64,000 nt of DNA from Plumapathes pennacea (lineage: Eukaryota; Cnidaria; Anthozoa; Antipatharia; Myriopathidae): assembly GCA_964036295.1 (NCBI GenBank), contig OZ038465.1, forward strand, positions 10,609,667-10,673,666. Direction: 5' to 3'. Each line of letters starts with the position of its first letter. The first letter of the stretch is position 1. The translations under genes were made by a program, and so were the position numbers. The notes beneath the pieces were generated by a model. That model was not told the DNA's origin. It ran no database searches and was given only the letters and a program-made list of their open reading frames with translations. Shown one piece after another: positions 23,801 to 36,639 of this stretch.

Positions 23801-26800
23801 AAAACCCTGTGCTGTAGCCTTAGTATTTTGTCAAAATTCCAACATTTTTCGACCATCTCAGAATCGCATGAAACTTTCAGGAAATGTTCCTGGGACTATT
23901 CCGACGTGTTTTGCATAGTTTTTGTAAACTTTAAGCCCGAGCGTCGTGAGAAATTAGAGCAAATCATCGACTAATTAAAACATCACATCTTTCACAGTTT
24001 TAAGCGGTTTTGCTGCTATATCTCGCCAACGGATGAAGATACATAAAGCAAATGTATTGCAGAAAGTCTTCTTATAGTCCCAGGAAGGTTTCCTAAAAGT
24101 TTCAAGAGTTTTCAATTTTTGGCCAAAATCGGCAAAAAAACCCTGTGCTATAGCCTTAGTATTTTGTGAAAATTCCAACATTTTTCGACCATCTCAGAAT
24201 CGCATGAAACTTTCAGGAAATGTTCCTGGGACTATTCCGACGTGTTTTGCATAGTTTTTGTAAACTTTAAGCCCGCGCGTCGTGAGAAATTAGAGCAAAT
24301 CATCGACTAATTAAAACATCACACCTTTCACAGTTTTAAGCGGTTTTGCTGCTATATCTCGCCAACGGATGAAGATACATAAAGCAAATGTATTGCAGAA
24401 AGTCTTCTTATAGTCCCAGGAAGGTTTCCTAAAAGTTTCAAGAGTTTTCAATTTTTGGCCAAAATCGGCAAAAAACCCTGTGCTATAGCCTTAGTATTTT
24501 GTGAAAATTCCAACATTTTTCGACCATCTCAGAATCGCATGAAACTTTCAGGAAATGTTCCTGGGACTATTCCGACGTGTTTTGCATAGTTTTTGTAAAC
24601 TTTAAGCGCACGCGTCGGGAGAAATTAGAGCAAATCATCGACTAATTAAAACATCACACCTTTCACAGTTTTAAGCGGTTTTGCTGCTATATCTCGCCAA
24701 CGGATGAAGATACATAAAGCAAATGTATTGCAGAAAGTCTTCTTATAGTCCCAGGAAGGTTTCCTAAAAGTTTCAAGAGTTTTCAATTTTTGGCCAAAAT
24801 CGGCAAAAAACCCTGTGCTATAGCCTTAGTATTTTGTGAAAATTCCAACATTTTTCGACCATCTCAGAATCGCATGAAACTTTCAGGAAATGTTCCTGGG
24901 ACTATTCCGACGTGTTTTGCATAGTTTTTGTAAACTTTAAGCCCGCGCGTCGTGAGAAATTAGAGCAAATCATCGAATAATTAAAACATCACACCTTTCA
25001 CAGTTTTAAGCGGTTTTGCTGCTATATCTCGCCAACGGATAAAGATACATAAAGCAAATGTATTGCAGAAAGTCTTCTTATAGTCCCAGGAAGGTTTCCT
25101 AAAAGTTTCAAGAGTTTTCAATTTTTGGCCAAAATCGGCAAAAAACCCTGTGCTGTAGCCTTAGTATTTTGTCAAAATTCCAACATTTTTCGACCATCTC
25201 AGAATCGCATGAAACTTTCAGGAAATGTTCCTGGGACTATTCCGACGTGTTTTGCATAGTTTTTGTAAACTTTAAGCCCACGCGTAGGGAGAAATTAGAG
25301 CAAATCATCGACTAATTAAAACATCACACCTTTCACAGTTTTAAGCGGTTTTGCTGCTATATCTCGCCAACGGATGAAGATACATAAAGCAAATGTATTG
25401 CAGAAAGTCTTCTTATAGTCCCAGGAAGGTTTCCTAAAAGTTTCAAGAGTTTTCAATTTTTGGCCAAAATCGGCAAAAAACCCTGTGCTATAGCCTTAGT
25501 ATTTTGTCAAAATTCCAACATTTTTCGACCATCTCAGAATCGCATGAAACTTTCAGGAAATGTTCCTGGGACTATTCCGACGTGTTTTGCATAGTTTTTG
25601 TAAACTTTAAGCGCACGCGTCGGGAGAAATTAGAGCAAATCATCGACTAATTAAAACATCACACCTTTCACAGTTTTAAGCGGTTTTGCTGCTATATCTC
25701 GCCAACGGATGAAGATACATAAAGCAAATGTATTGCAGAAAGTCTTCTTATAGTCCCAGGAAGGTTTCCTAAAAGTTTCAAGAGTTTTCAATTTTTGGCC
25801 AAAATCGGCAAAAAACCCTGTGCTATAGCCTTAGTATTTTGTCAAAATTCCAACATTTTTCAACCATCTCAGAATCGCATGAAACTTTCAGGAAATGTTC
25901 CTGGGACTATTCCGACGTGTTTTGCATAGTTTTTGTAAACTTTAAGCCCACGCGTCGGGAGAAATTAGAGCAAATCATCGACTAATTAAAACATCACACC
26001 TTTCACAGTTTTAAGCGGTTTTGCTGCTATATCTCGCCAACGGATGAAGATACATAAAGCAAATGTATTGCAGAAAGTCTTCTTATAGTCCCAGGAAGGT
26101 TTCCTAAAAGTTTCAAGAGTTTTCAATTTTTGGCCAAAATCGGCAAAAAACCCTGTGCTATAGCCTTAGTATTTTGTGAAAATTCCAACATTTTTCGACC
26201 ATCTCAGAATCGCATGAAACTTTCAGGAAATGTTCCTGGGACTATTCCGACGTGTTTTGCATAGTTTTTGTAAACTTTAAGCCCGAGCGTCGTGAGAAAT
26301 TAGAGCAAATCATCGACTAATTAAAACATCACATCTTTCACAGTTTTAAGCGGTTTTGCTGCTATATCTCGCCAACGGATGAAGATACATAAAGCAAATG
26401 TATTGCAGAAAGTCTTCTTATAGTCCCAGGAAGGTTTCCTAAAAGTTCCAAGAGTTTTCAATTTTTGGCCAAAATCGGCAAAAAACCCTGTGCTATAGCC
26501 TTAGTATTTTGTGAAAATTCCAACATTTTTCGACCATCTCAGATTCGCATGAAACTTTCAGGAAATGTTCCTGGGACTATTCCGACGTGTTTTGCATAGT
26601 TTTTGTAAACTTTAAGGTCGCGCGTCGTGAGAAATTAGAGCAAATCATCGACTAATTAAAACATCACACCTTTCACAGTTTTAAGCGGTTTTGCTGCTAT
26701 ATCTCGCCAACGGATGAAGATACATAAAGCAAATGTATTGCAGAAAGTCTTCTTATAGTCCCAGGAAGGTTTCCTAAAAGTTTCAAGAGTTTTCAATTTT

Positions 26801-29800
26801 TGGCCAAAATCGGCAAAAAACCCTGTGCTATAGCCTTAGTATTTTGTCAAAATTCCAACATTTTTCGACCATCTCAGAATCGCATGAAACTTTCAGGAAA
26901 TGTTCCTGGGACTATTCCGACGTGTTTTGCATAGTTTTTGTAAACTTTAAGGTCGCGCGTCGTGAGAAATTAGAGCAAATCATCGACTAATTAAAACATC
27001 ACACCTTTCACAGTTTTAAGCGGTTTTGCTGCTATATCTCGCCAACGGATGAAGATACATAAAGCAAATGTATTGCAGAAAGTCTTCTTATAGTCCCAGG
27101 AAGGTTTCCTAAAAGTTTCAAGAGTTTTCAATTTTTGGCCAAAATCGGCAAAAAACCCTGTGCTATAGCCTTAGTATTTTGTCAAAATTCCAACATTTTT
27201 CGACCATCTCAGAATCGCATGAAACTTTCAGGAAATGTTCCTGGGACTATTCCGACGTGTTTTGCATAGTTTTTGTAAACTTTAAGCGCACGCGTCGGGA
27301 GAAATTAGAGCAAATCATCGACTAATTAAAACATCACACCTTTCACAGTTTTAAGCGGTTTTGCTGCTATATCTCGCCAACGGATGAAGATACATAAAGC
27401 AAATGTATTGCAGAAAGTCTTCTTATAGTCCCAGGAAGGTTTGCTAAAAGTTTCAAGAGTTTTCAATTTTTGGCCAAAATCGGCAAAAAAACCCTGTGCA
27501 ATAGCCTTAGTATTTTGTGAAAATTCCAACATTTTTCAACCATCTCAGAATCGCATGAAACTTTCAGGAAATGTTCCTGGGACTATTCCGACGTGTTTTG
27601 CATAGTTTTTGTAAACTTTAAGCCCACGCGTCGGGAGAAATTAGAGCAAATCATCGACTAACTAAAACATCACACCTTTCACAGTTTTAAGCGGTTTTGC
27701 TGCTATATCTCGCCAACGGATGAAGATACATAAAGCAAATGTATTGCAGAAAGTCTTCTTATAGTCCCAGGAAGGTTTCCTAAAAGTTTCAAGAGTTTTC
27801 AATTTTTGGCCAAAATCGGCAAAAAACCCTGTGCTATAGCCTTAGTATTTTGTCAAAATTCCAACATTTTTCGACCATCTCAGAATCGCATGAAACTTTC
27901 AGGAAATGTTCCTGGGACTATTCCGACGTGTTTTGCATAGTTTTTGTAAACTTTAAGCCCGAGCGTCGTGAGAAATTAGAGCAAATCATCGACTAATTAA
28001 AACATCACATCTTTCACAGTTTTAAGCGGTTTTGCTGCTATATCTCGCCAACGGATGAAGATACATAAAGCAAATGTATTGCAGAAAGTCTTCTTATAGT
28101 CCCAGGAAGGTTTCCTAAAAGTTCCAAGAGTTTTCAATTTTTGGCCAAAATCGGCAAAAAACCCTGTGCTATAGCCTTAGTATTTTGTCAAAATTCCAAC
28201 ATTTTTCGACCATCTCAGATTCGCATGAAAGTTTCAGGAAATGTTCCTGGGACTATTCCGACGTGTTTTGCATAGTTTTTGTAAACTTTAAGGTCGCGCG
28301 TCGTGAGAAATTAGAGCAAATCATCGACTAATTAAAACATCACACCTTTCACAGTTTTAAGCGGTTTTGCTGCTATATCTCGCCAACGGATGAAGATACA
28401 TAAAGCAAATGTATTGCAGAAAGTCTTCTTATAGTCCCAGGAAGGTTTCCTAAAAGTTTCAAGAGTTTTCAATTTTTGGCCAAAATCGGCAAAAAACCCT
28501 GTGCTGTAGCCTTAGTATTTTGTCAAAATTCCAACATTTTTCGACCATCTCAGAATCGCATGAAACTTTCAGGAAATGTTCCTGGGACTATTCCGACGTG
28601 TTTTGCATAGTTTTTGTAAACTTTAAGCCCGAGCGTCGTGAGAAATTAGAGCAAATCATCGACTAATTAAAACATCACATCTTTCACAGTTTTAAGCGGT
28701 TTTGCTGCTATATCTCGCCAACGGATGAAGATACATAAAGCAAATGTATTGCAGAAAGTCTTCTTATAGTCCCAGGAAGGTTTCCTAAAAGTTTCAAGAG
28801 TTTTCAATTTTTGGCCAAAATCGGCAAAAAAACCCTGTGCTATAGCCTTAGTATTTTGTGAAAATTCCAACATTTTTCGACCATCTCAGAATCGCATGAA
28901 ACTTTCAGGAAATGTTCCTGGGACTATTCCGACGTGTTTTGCATAGTTTTTGTAAACTTTAAGCCCGCGCGTCGTGAGAAATTAGAGCAAATCATCGACT
29001 AATTAAAACATCACACCTTTCACAGTTTTAAGCGGTTTTGCTGCTATATCTCGCCAACGGATGAAGATACATAAAGCAAATGTATTGCAGAAAGTCTTCT
29101 TATAGTCCCAGGAAGGTTTCCTAAAAGTTTCAAGAGTTTTCAATTTTTGGCCAAAATCGGCAAAAAACCCTGTGCTATAGCCTTAGTATTTTGTCAAAAT
29201 TCCAACATTTTTCGACCATCTCAGAATCGCATGAAACTTTCAGGAAATGTTCCTGGGACTATTCCGACGTGTTTTGCATAGTTTTTGTAAACTTTAAGCC
29301 CGCGCGTCGTGAGAAATTAGAGCAAATCATCGACTAATTAAAACATCACACCTTTCACAGTTTTAAGCGGTTTTGCTGCTATATCTCGCCAACGGATGAA
29401 GATACATAAAGCAAATGTATTGCAGAAAGTCTTCTTATAGTCCCAGGAAGGTTTCCTAAAAGTTTCAAGAGTTTTCAATTTTTGGCCAAAATCGGCAAAA
29501 AACCCTGTGCTATAGCCTTAGTATTTTGTGAAAATTCCAACATTTTTCGACCATCTCAGAATCGCATGAAACTTTCAGGAAATGTTCCTGGGACTATTCC
29601 GACGTGTTTTGCATAGTTTTTGTAAACTTTAAGCGCACGCGTCGTGAGAAATTAGAGCAAATCATCGACTAATTAAAACATCACACCTTTCACAGTTTTA
29701 AGCGGTTTTGCTGCTATATCTCGCCAACGGATGAAGATACATAAAGCAAATGTATTGCAGAAAGTCTTCTTATAGTCCCAGGAAGGTTTCCTAAAAGTTT

Positions 29801-32800
29801 CAAGAGTTTTCAATTTTTGGCCAAAATCGGCAAAAAACCCTGTGCTATAGCCTTAGTATTTTGTGAAAATTCCAACATTTTTCGACCATCTCAGAATCGC
29901 ATGAAACTTTCAGGAAATGTTCCTGGGACTATTCCGACGTGTTTTGCATAGTTTTTGTAAACTTTAAGCCCGCGCGTCGTGAGAAATTAGAGCAAATCAT
30001 CGAATAATTAAAACATCACACCTTTCACAGTTTTAAGCGGTTTTGCTGCTATATCTCGCCAACGGATAAAGATACATAAAGCAAATGTATTGCAGAAAGT
30101 CTTCTTATAGTCCCAGGAAGGTTTCCTAAAAGTTTCAAGAGTTTTCAATTTTTGGCCAAAATCGGCAAAAAACCCTGTGCTGTAGCCTTAGTATTTTGTC
30201 AAAATTCCAACATTTTTCGACCATCTCAGAATCGCATGAAACTTTCAGGAAATGTTCCTGGGACTATTCCGACGTGTTTTGCATAGTTTTTGTAAACTTT
30301 AAGCCCACGCGTAGGGAGAAATTAGAGCAAATCATCGACTAATTAAAACATCACACCTTTCACAGTTTTAAGCGGTTTTGCTGCTATATCTCGCCAACGG
30401 ATGAAGATACATAAAGCAAATGTATTGCAGAAAGTCTTCTTATAGTCCCAGGAAGGTTTCCTAAAAGTTTCAAGAGTTTTCAATTTTTGGCCAAAATCGG
30501 CAAAAAACCCTGTGCTATAGCCTTAGTATTTTGTCAAAATTCCAACATTTTTCGACCATCTCAGAATCGCATGAAACTTTCAGGAAATGTTCCTGGGACT
30601 ATTCCGACGTGTTTTGCATAGTTTTTGTAAACTTTAAGCGCACGCGTCGGGAGAAATTAGAGCAAATCATCGACTAATTAAAACATCACACCTTTCACAG
30701 TTTTAAGCGGTTTTGCTGCTATATCTCGCCAACGGATGAAGATACATAAAGCAAATGTATTGCAGAAAGTCTTCTTATAGTCCCAGGAAGGTTTCCTAAA
30801 AGTTTCAAGAGTTTTCAATTTTTGGCCAAAATCGGCAAAAAACCCTGTGCTATAGCCTTAGTATTTTGTCAAAATTCCAACATTTTTCAACCATCTCAGA
30901 ATCGCATGAAACTTTCAGGAAATGTTCCTGGGACTATTCCGACGTGTTTTGCATAGTTTTTGTAAACTTTAAGCCCACGCGTCGGGAGAAATTAGAGCAA
31001 ATCATCGACTAATTAAAACATCACACCTTTCACAGTTTTAAGCGGTTTTGCTGCTATATCTCGCCAACGGATGAAGATACATAAAGCAAATGTATTGCAG
31101 AAAGTCTTCTTATAGTCCCAGGAAGGTTTCCTAAAAGTTTCAAGAGTTTTCAATTTTTGGCCAAAATCGGCAAAAAACCCTGTGCTATAGCCTTAGTATT
31201 TTGTGAAAATTCCAACATTTTTCGACCATCTCAGAATCGCATGAAACTTTCAGGAAATGTTCCTGGGACTATTCCGACGTGTTTTGCATAGTTTTTGTAA
31301 ACTTTAAGCCCGAGCGTCGTGAGAAATTAGAGCAAATCATCGACTAATTAAAACATCACATCTTTCACAGTTTTAAGCGGTTTTGCTGCTATATCTCGCC
31401 AACGGATGAAGATACATAAAGCAAATGTATTGCAGAAAGTCTTCTTATAGTCCCAGGAAGGTTTCCTAAAAGTTCCAAGAGTTTTCAATTTTTGGCCAAA
31501 ATCGGCAAAAAACCCTGTGCTATAGCCTTAGTATTTTGTGAAAATTCCAACATTTTTCGACCATCTCAGATTCGCATGAAACTTTCAGGAAATGTTCCTG
31601 GGACTATTCCGACGTGTTTTGCATAGTTTTTGTAAACTTTAAGGTCGCGCGTCGTGAGAAATTAGAGCAAATCATCGACTAATTAAAACATCACACCTTT
31701 CACAGTTTTAAGCGGTTTTGCTGCTATATCTCGCCAACGGATGAAGATACATAAAGCAAATGTATTGCAGAAAGTCTTCTTATAGTCCCAGGAAGGTTTC
31801 CTAAAAGTTTCAAGAGTTTTCAATTTTTGGCCAAAATCGGCAAAAAACCCTGTGCTATAGCCTTAGTATTTTGTCAAAATTCCAACATTTTTCGACCATC
31901 TCAGAATCGCATGAAACTTTCAGGAAATGTTCCTGGGACTATTCCGACGTGTTTTGCATAGTTTTTGTAAACTTTAAGGTCGCGCGTCGTGAGAAATTAG
32001 AGCAAATCATCGACTAATTAAAACATCACACCTTTCACAGTTTTAAGCGGTTTTGCTGCTATATCTCGCCAACGGATGAAGATACATAAAGCAAATGTAT
32101 TGCAGAAAGTCTTCTTATAGTCCCAGGAAGGTTTCCTAAAAGTTTCAAGAGTTTTCAATTTTTGGCCAAAATCGGCAAAAAACCCTGTGCTATAGCCTTA
32201 GTATTTTGTCAAAATTCCAACATTTTTCGACCATCTCAGAATCGCATGAAACTTTCAGGAAATGTTCCTGGGACTATTCCGACGTGTTTTGCATAGTTTT
32301 TGTAAACTTTAAGCGCACGCGTCGGGAGAAATTAGAGCAAATCATCGACTAATTAAAACATCACACCTTTCACAGTTTTAAGCGGTTTTGCTGCTATATC
32401 TCGCCAACGGATGAAGATACATAAAGCAAATGTATTGCAGAAAGTCTTCTTATAGTCCCAGGAAGGTTTGCTAAAAGTTTCAAGAGTTTTCAATTTTTGG
32501 CCAAAATCGGCAAAAAAACCCTGTGCAATAGCCTTAGTATTTTGTGAAAATTCCAACATTTTTCAACCATCTCAGAATCGCATGAAACTTTCAGGAAATG
32601 TTCCTGGGACTATTCCGACGTGTTTTGCATAGTTTTTGTAAACTTTAAGCGCACGCGTCGGGAGAAATTGGAGCAAATCATCGACTAATTAAAACATCAC
32701 ACCTTTCACAGTTTTAAGCGGTTTTGCTGCTATATCTCGCCAACGGATGAAGATACATAAAGCAAATGTATTGCAGAAAGTCTTCTTATAGTCCCAGGAA

Positions 32801-35400
32801 GGTTTGCTAAAAGTTTCAAGAGTTTTCAATTTTTGGCCAAAATCGGCAAAAAAACCCTGTGCTATAGCCTTAGTATTTTGTGAAAATTCCAACATTTTTC
32901 AACCATCTCAGAATCGCATGAAACTTTCAGGAAATGTTCCTGGGACTATTCCGACGTGTTTTGCATAGTTTTTGTAAACTTTAAGCCCACGCGTCGGGAG
33001 AAATTAGAGCAAATCATCGACTAACTAAAACATCACACCTTTCACAGTTTTAAGCGGTTTTGCTGCTATATCTCGCCAACGGATGAAGATACATAAAGCA
33101 AATGTATTGCAGAAAGTCTTCTTATAGTCCCAGGAAGGTTTCCTAAAAGTTTCAAGAGTTTTCAATTTTTGGCCAAAATCGGCAAAAAACCCTGTGCTAT
33201 AGCCTTAGTATTTTGTCAAAATTCCAACATTTTTCGACCATCTCAGAATCGCATGAAACTTTCAGGAAATGTTCCTGGGACTATTCCGACGTGTTTTGCA
33301 TAGTTTTTGTAAACTTTAAGCCCGAGCGTCGTGAGAAATTAGAGCAAATCATCGACTAATTAAAACATCACATCTTTCACAGTTTTAAGCGGTTTTGCTG
33401 CTATATCTCGCCAACGGATGAAGATACATAAAGCAAATGTATTGCAGAAAGTCTTCTTATAGTCCCAGGAAGGTTTCCTAAAAGTTCCAAGAGTTTTCAA
33501 TTTTTGGCCAAAATCGGCAAAAAACCCTGTGCTATAGCCTTAGTATTTTGTGAAAATTCCAACATTTTTCGACCATCTCAGAATCGCATGAAACTTTCAG
33601 GAAATGTTCCTGGGACTATTCCGACGTGTTTTGCATAGTTTTTGTAAACTTTAAGGTCGCGCGTCGTGAGAAATTAGAGCAAATCATCGACTAATTAAAA
33701 CATCACACCTTTCACAGTTTTAAGCGGTTTTGCTGCTATATCTCGCCAACGGATGAAGATACATAAAGCAAATGTATTGCAGAAAGTCTTCTTATAGTCC
33801 CAGGAAGGTTTCCTAAAAGTTTCAAGAGTTTTCAATTTTTGGCCAAAATCGGCAAAAAACCCTGTGCTGTAGCCTTAGTATTTTGTCAAAATTCCAACAT
33901 TTTTCGACCATCTCAGAATCGCATGAAACTTTCAGGAAATGTTCCTGGGACTATTCCGACGTGTTTTGCATAGTTTTTGTAAACTTTAAGCCCGAGCGTC
34001 GTGAGAAATTGGAGCAAATCATCGAATAATTAAAACATCACACCTTTCACAGTTTTAAGCGGTATTGCTGCTATATCTCGCCAACGGATGAAGATACATA
34101 AAGCAAATGTATTGCAGAAAGTCTTCTTATAGTCCCAGGAAGGTTTCCTAAAAGTTTCAAGAGTTTTCAATTTTTGGCCAAAATCGGCAAAAAACCCTGT
34201 GCTATAGCCTTAGTATTTTGTGAAAATTCCAACATTTTTCGACCATCTCAGAATCGCATGAAACTTTCAGGAAATGTTCCTGGGACTATTCCGACGTGTT
34301 TTGCATAGTTTTTGTAAACTTTAAGCCCGCGCGTCGTGAGAAATTAGAGCAAATCATCGAATAATTAAAACATCACACCTTTCACAGTTTTAAGCGGTTT
34401 TGCTGCTATATCTCGCCAACGGATAAAGATACATAAAGCAAATGTATTGCAGAAAGTCTTCTTATAGTCCCAGGAAGGTTTCCTAAAAGTTTCAAGAGTT
34501 TTCAATTGTTGGCCAAAATCGGCAAAAAACCCTGTTCTATAGCCTTAGTATTTTGTGAAACTTCCAACATTTTTCGACCATCTCAGAATCGCATGAAACT
34601 TTCAGGAAATGTTCCTGGGACTATTCCGACGTGTTTTGCATAGTTTTTGTAAACTTTAAGCCCACGCGTAGGGAGAAATTAGAGCAAATCATCGACTAAT
34701 TAAAACATCACACCTTTCACAGTTTTAAGCGGTTTTGCTGCTATATCTCGCCAACGGATGAAGATACATAAAGCAAATGTATTGCAGAAAGTCTTCTTAT
34801 AGTCCCAGGAAGGTTTCCTAAAAGTTTCAAGAGTTTTCAATTTTTGGCCAAAATCGGCAAAAAACCCTGTGCTATAGCCTTAGTATTTCGTCAAAATTCC
34901 AACATTTTTCGACCATCTCAGAATCGCATGAAACTTTCAGGAAATGTTCCTGGGACTATTCCGACGTGTTTTGCATAGTTTTTGTAAACTTTAAGCGCAC
35001 GCGTCGGGAGAAATTAGAGCAAATCATCGACTAATTAAAACATCACACCTTTCACAGTTTTAAGCGGTTTTGCTGCTATATCTCGCCAACGGATGAAGAT
35101 ACATAAAGCAAATGTATTGCAGAAAGTCTTCTTATAGTCCCAGGAAGGTTTCCTAAAAGTTTCAAGAGTTTTCAATTTTTGGCCAAAATCGGCAAAAAAC
35201 CCTGTGCTATAGCCTTAGTATTTTGTCAAAATTCCAACATTTTTCGACCATCTCAGAATCGCATGAAACTTTCAGGAAATGTTCCTGGGGCTATGCCGAC
35301 GCGTTTTGCATAGTTTTTGTAAACTTTAAGCCCGCGCGTCGGGAGAAATTAGAGGAAATCATCGACTAATTAAAACACACACCTTTTACAGTTTTAAGCG
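17890..35400. repeat. Homogenised core of a 335-bp satellite, about 52 monomers in higher-order repeats
   Basis: The block ctttaag + variable 4-6 nt + gcgt + gag recurs from about 17900 to 35328 at a mean spacing of 335.15 bp, 52 intervals. Monomers differ by a few diagnostic variants: after ctttaag, cccacgcgtaggg (A), gcgcacgcgtcggg (B), cccacgcgtcggg (C), cccgagcgtcgtg (D), ggtcgcgcgtcgtg (E), cccgcgcgtcgtg (F); also cacatctttc versus cacacctttc, cagattcgc versus cagaatcgc, and 6 versus 7 A in ggcaaaaaaccc. The variants recur in order, which shows blocks of several monomers were amplified together. No conserved gene. A 68-codon minus-strand frame appears only in monomers with 7 A. Confidence 0.98.
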
Positions 35401-35990
35401 GTTTTGCTGCTATATCTCGCCAACGGATGAAGATACATAAAGCAAATGTATTGCAGAAAGTCTTCTTTTAGTCCCAGGAGGGTTTCCTAAAAGTTTTAAG
35501 AGTTTTCAATTTTTGGCCAAAATCGGCAAAAAACCCTGTGCTATAGGCTTAACATTGGCCATTTTCGACCAATTCTCAGAATCTCATGAAACTTTCAGGA
35601 GATGTTCGGGGGAGTATTGTGAAGGTTTTGATATAATACTTGTGATATTTGAATGAGCGTTTCGGGATCTCGAGTAATAGGAGCAAATCATCGCGTCAAA
35701 CATCGCGTTCTTTTCGAACAAAAGAATAAAAAAAGTTGTAGTTTCCTTGCTACATCTCGTCAGCGGCTGAAGAAAATTATGACAAATGTTTAACAAAGCG
35801 TCTCAATTGGAAGGTTTTGTGAAAGTTTCAAGAGTTTTGAAATTTCCCTCAAAATTGGCCATTTTTGGCGAGAAGCATGGGCCATAGGTTTTAGCATTTA
35901 TTTAAAATTTGGCGATTTTCGACGAAATCTCAGAATCTCATGAAACTTTCCGGTAGCATTTGGGTGATATTGCGAAAGTTTTGTGTAAAC
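35400..35990. repeat. Right diverged flank of the satellite
   Basis: One chimeric monomer (core type to about 35540, then the flank-type ataggcttaacattggcc, ttcgggggagtattg) and one further old monomer with gtagtttccttgctacatc near 35738. The flank sequence resembles the left flank more than the core. Recognisable satellite ends near 35990. Confidence 0.9.
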
Positions 35991-36238
35991 CGAGTAAACT
36001 TCATTTCAGACAAAATGACAGCAATAACAAGAAAGAGACATTGATAAAGATGGGTTAAAAAAATTGGAAGACTTGGGCAGTGGCTGGTTACTTATAACCC
36101 CGCACACACCCCACCCCGCGCTCATGTGTCCCATGTGTACTAAATTAGATTCTAAATAATAGGCGTGCCAAAAGCGGCCTGACAACATTTTTTATACGTT
36201 TCATTCCATCGTGCACAGCAACCATTTGTGAGAAGACT

Positions 36239-36631
36239 GTGACGAACAAGGGCGCGTTTCGGGAGATGGCGGAGCAAGTAAAATCAGACTTTCTGGTGAG
36301 TTTCACCAAGTTGAAACTTGCGACGTACGAACTGACGAAACGAAGCGAACTTACGCTTAGCTTCTGCATGTCTTGTTTGAAGCATTCCAGGTTATTTAAT
36401 ACATTGCTCTCTTTTCTCGCAGTGCGTTCACGGCGCCACGTAGCTTTCAGGACATGGAGTAAAAAAGGAGCATGGCATATGGACTTGACTCAAAGTTTAC
36501 AAGGAATATTTGGCTGGAGGATTATGGCTTCAAACTGGACGACGACTGAAGAAATATATTTTAAAACAGCAAACCGTAAGCTCCAATACGTTAATGATTT
36601 TCTACAGTCGCATGACATGTATGGTATATGA
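36239..36631 (+). other. Open frame of 130 codons with a first-exon-like start; unrecognised
   Basis: An ATG in a strong context (gggagATGGCGG) at 36266 opens MAEQVKSDFL, followed at once by a canonical donor GTGAGT at 36296. A pyrimidine-rich tract and AG at about 36404-36421 could be an acceptor, but that splice leads to a stop within seven codons. Unspliced, the frame stays open to 36631 without recognisable domains. It could be the first exon of a gene whose later exons I cannot find, or chance. Confidence 0.2.
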
Positions 36632-36639
36632 TGTCATAT

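Noticed and set aside
18611..32895. A 68-codon minus-strand open frame starting MLEFSQNTKAIAQG, repeated many times in the array
   Set aside because: It occurs only in monomers with 7 A in the ggcaaaaaaa tract and is broken in the others. There is no splice or promoter context; it is a by-product of the satellite.
17890..35400. CENP-B box in the satellite, as support for a centromere
   Set aside because: No monomer shows the TTCG....A..CGGG pattern on either strand by eye, so a centromeric role is not claimed.
36266..36450. Spliced gene starting MAEQVKSDFL
   Set aside because: The only nearby acceptor gives a stop after six further codons, and no later compatible exon was found. Kept only as a low-confidence open frame.
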